Shown in pieces: positions 6,698 through 7,361 of a DNA stretch of 7,361 bases. The DNA is from Rikenellaceae bacterium. Lineage in GTDB: Bacteria > Bacteroidota > Bacteroidia > Bacteroidales > UBA932. The notes beneath the pieces are model-generated. The model worked only from the letters and a program-made list of their open reading frames with translations. It was not told where the DNA came from and ran no database searches. The stretch is from contig DOVA01000122.1 of assembly GCA_003520315.1 (NCBI GenBank), positions 1 to 7,361 on the forward strand. Direction: 5' to 3'. Made by a program: the position numbers and the translations under genes. Each line of letters starts with the position of its first letter. Positions within the stretch are counted from its first letter, which is position 1.

Positions 6698-7361
6698 TTA
6701 CTTTTTGATTTGGTCAAATCCTTGCCCATAAACGCCCATAACACTACCTACAGATATAAAGGCATTTTTATCAATTTCTCTTATAACCCTAAAAACAAAA
6801 TTACTCTCCGTCTTTCTGACAATCACCAGCAGTACTTTACCCTTTTCCTTTGTAAACCACCCCATGGCATCAATAACTGTTACTCCCCGACCAATAGAAG
6901 TAATTCTTTCAGCAATCTCTTGATACTTTTTTGAAAAGATAAAAATCTGAACAGACTGTCTTGCGCCAGATAATACCAGATCGATTGTATAGCTCCCCAC
7001 AGAGATAAGTATGTATCCATAAATAACCACTGCCAGCTTTTCTCCCAATGACATGTCATTTGGAATAAACATTGAACTGGCAATAATAATTACATCACAA
7101 AGCAATATTATCTTGCCGGGAGAGATATTTCTATATTTGTTTATCATCAGGGCTATAATATCTGTTCCTCCGGAACTTCCTCCCTGAGTAAAAGTAATAG
7201 CAATCCCAACCCCATAACAAACGGCACCCATAATGGCCGATAACAATTTTCCATTGCTGATAGCAATATCCTCTATTAACTCCCGAGGAATAGCCGGAGG
7301 GATAATATCAAAAAATATAGAAACAACGATTATGGCAAAGACTGTCTTAAAGCCAAACTGT
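6698..7361 (-). CDS. YitT-family integral membrane protein, C-terminal part
   Basis: The frame is open from the window edge (last full codon 7360-7358) to the stop at 6698-6700, giving about 220 visible residues. The family is usually around 280-300, so the first membrane segments are missing. The visible part starts with hydrophobic helices of the YitT membrane domain (DUF161), including the signature TQGGSSGGTDIIALMINKY (codons near 7189-7133) and a later SVGSYTIDLVLSGARQSVQ. It ends with the soluble DUF2179 domain, seen as GVTVIDAMGWFTKEKGKVLL, VVRKTE-like (VIVRKTES), DKNAFISVGSVMGVYGQGF. The biochemical role of the family is not established; transport has been suggested. It lies on the same strand as the AraC pair, 133 bases upstream of it, so a shared transcript is possible. 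Its own promoter is outside the window. Confidence 0.92.
   Translation of the reverse strand, partial: QFGFKTVFAIIVVSIFFDIIPPAIPRELIEDIAISNGKLLSAIMGAVCYGVGIAITFTQGGSSGGTDIIALMINKYRNISPGKIILLCDVIIIASSMFIPNDMSLGEKLAVVIYGYILISVGSYTIDLVLSGARQSVQIFIFSKKYQEIAERITSIGRGVTVIDAMGWFTKEKGKVLLVIVRKTESNFVFRVIREIDKNAFISVGSVMGVYGQGFDQIKK

Noticed and set aside
6698..7246. yitT-family gene read as complete from the ATG at 7246
   Set aside because: The same frame continues without a stop to 7360 with hydrophobic YitT-like sequence, so this ATG is an internal methionine.

Overview
The window looks like ordinary chromosome from a low-GC member of the Bacteroidota, probably Bacteroidales. Four things point there: a fused aspartokinase/homoserine dehydrogenase directly behind a MetX acyltransferase; a topoisomerase IV B subunit of the short Bacteroidetes type; promoters that match the Bacteroidetes -7 consensus TAnnTTTG with no clear Shine-Dalgarno sequences; and a multi-pass membrane protein carrying a C-terminal AraC-type HTH domain, a layout common in this phylum. 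The genus cannot be fixed from the sequence alone.

Left part (1-3102, + strand): the 3' end of metX (homoserine O-acyltransferase) is followed after one base by a complete thrA-type gene. The pair carries aspartate to aspartyl phosphate, and aspartate semialdehyde to homoserine, and then activates homoserine for methionine synthesis. No thrB or thrC follows, so this copy probably serves the methionine branch. Middle (3110-4973, + strand): a Bacteroidetes-type promoter in a 38-base gap starts parE, an unrelated housekeeping gene.

Right part (4968-7361, - strand): two AraC-type regulators lie in tandem and overlap by 8 bases. The first (385 aa) has seven predicted membrane segments in front of its HTH domain. 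The second (148 aa) is little more than the HTH domain. The second gene runs into parE tail to tail with a 6-base overlap. Upstream of the pair is a very AT-rich 133-base spacer with a striking 18-bp bulged inverted repeat flanking a candidate promoter, and then the 3' part of a YitT-family membrane protein gene that runs off the window.

The most interesting part is the membrane/soluble AraC pair with the inverted repeat over its promoter and start codon. It could be a small self-regulated signalling module, but its signal and targets cannot be read from this window. No RNA genes, CRISPR arrays, insertion sequences or phage genes were seen, and no gene-free stretch exceeds 300 bases.
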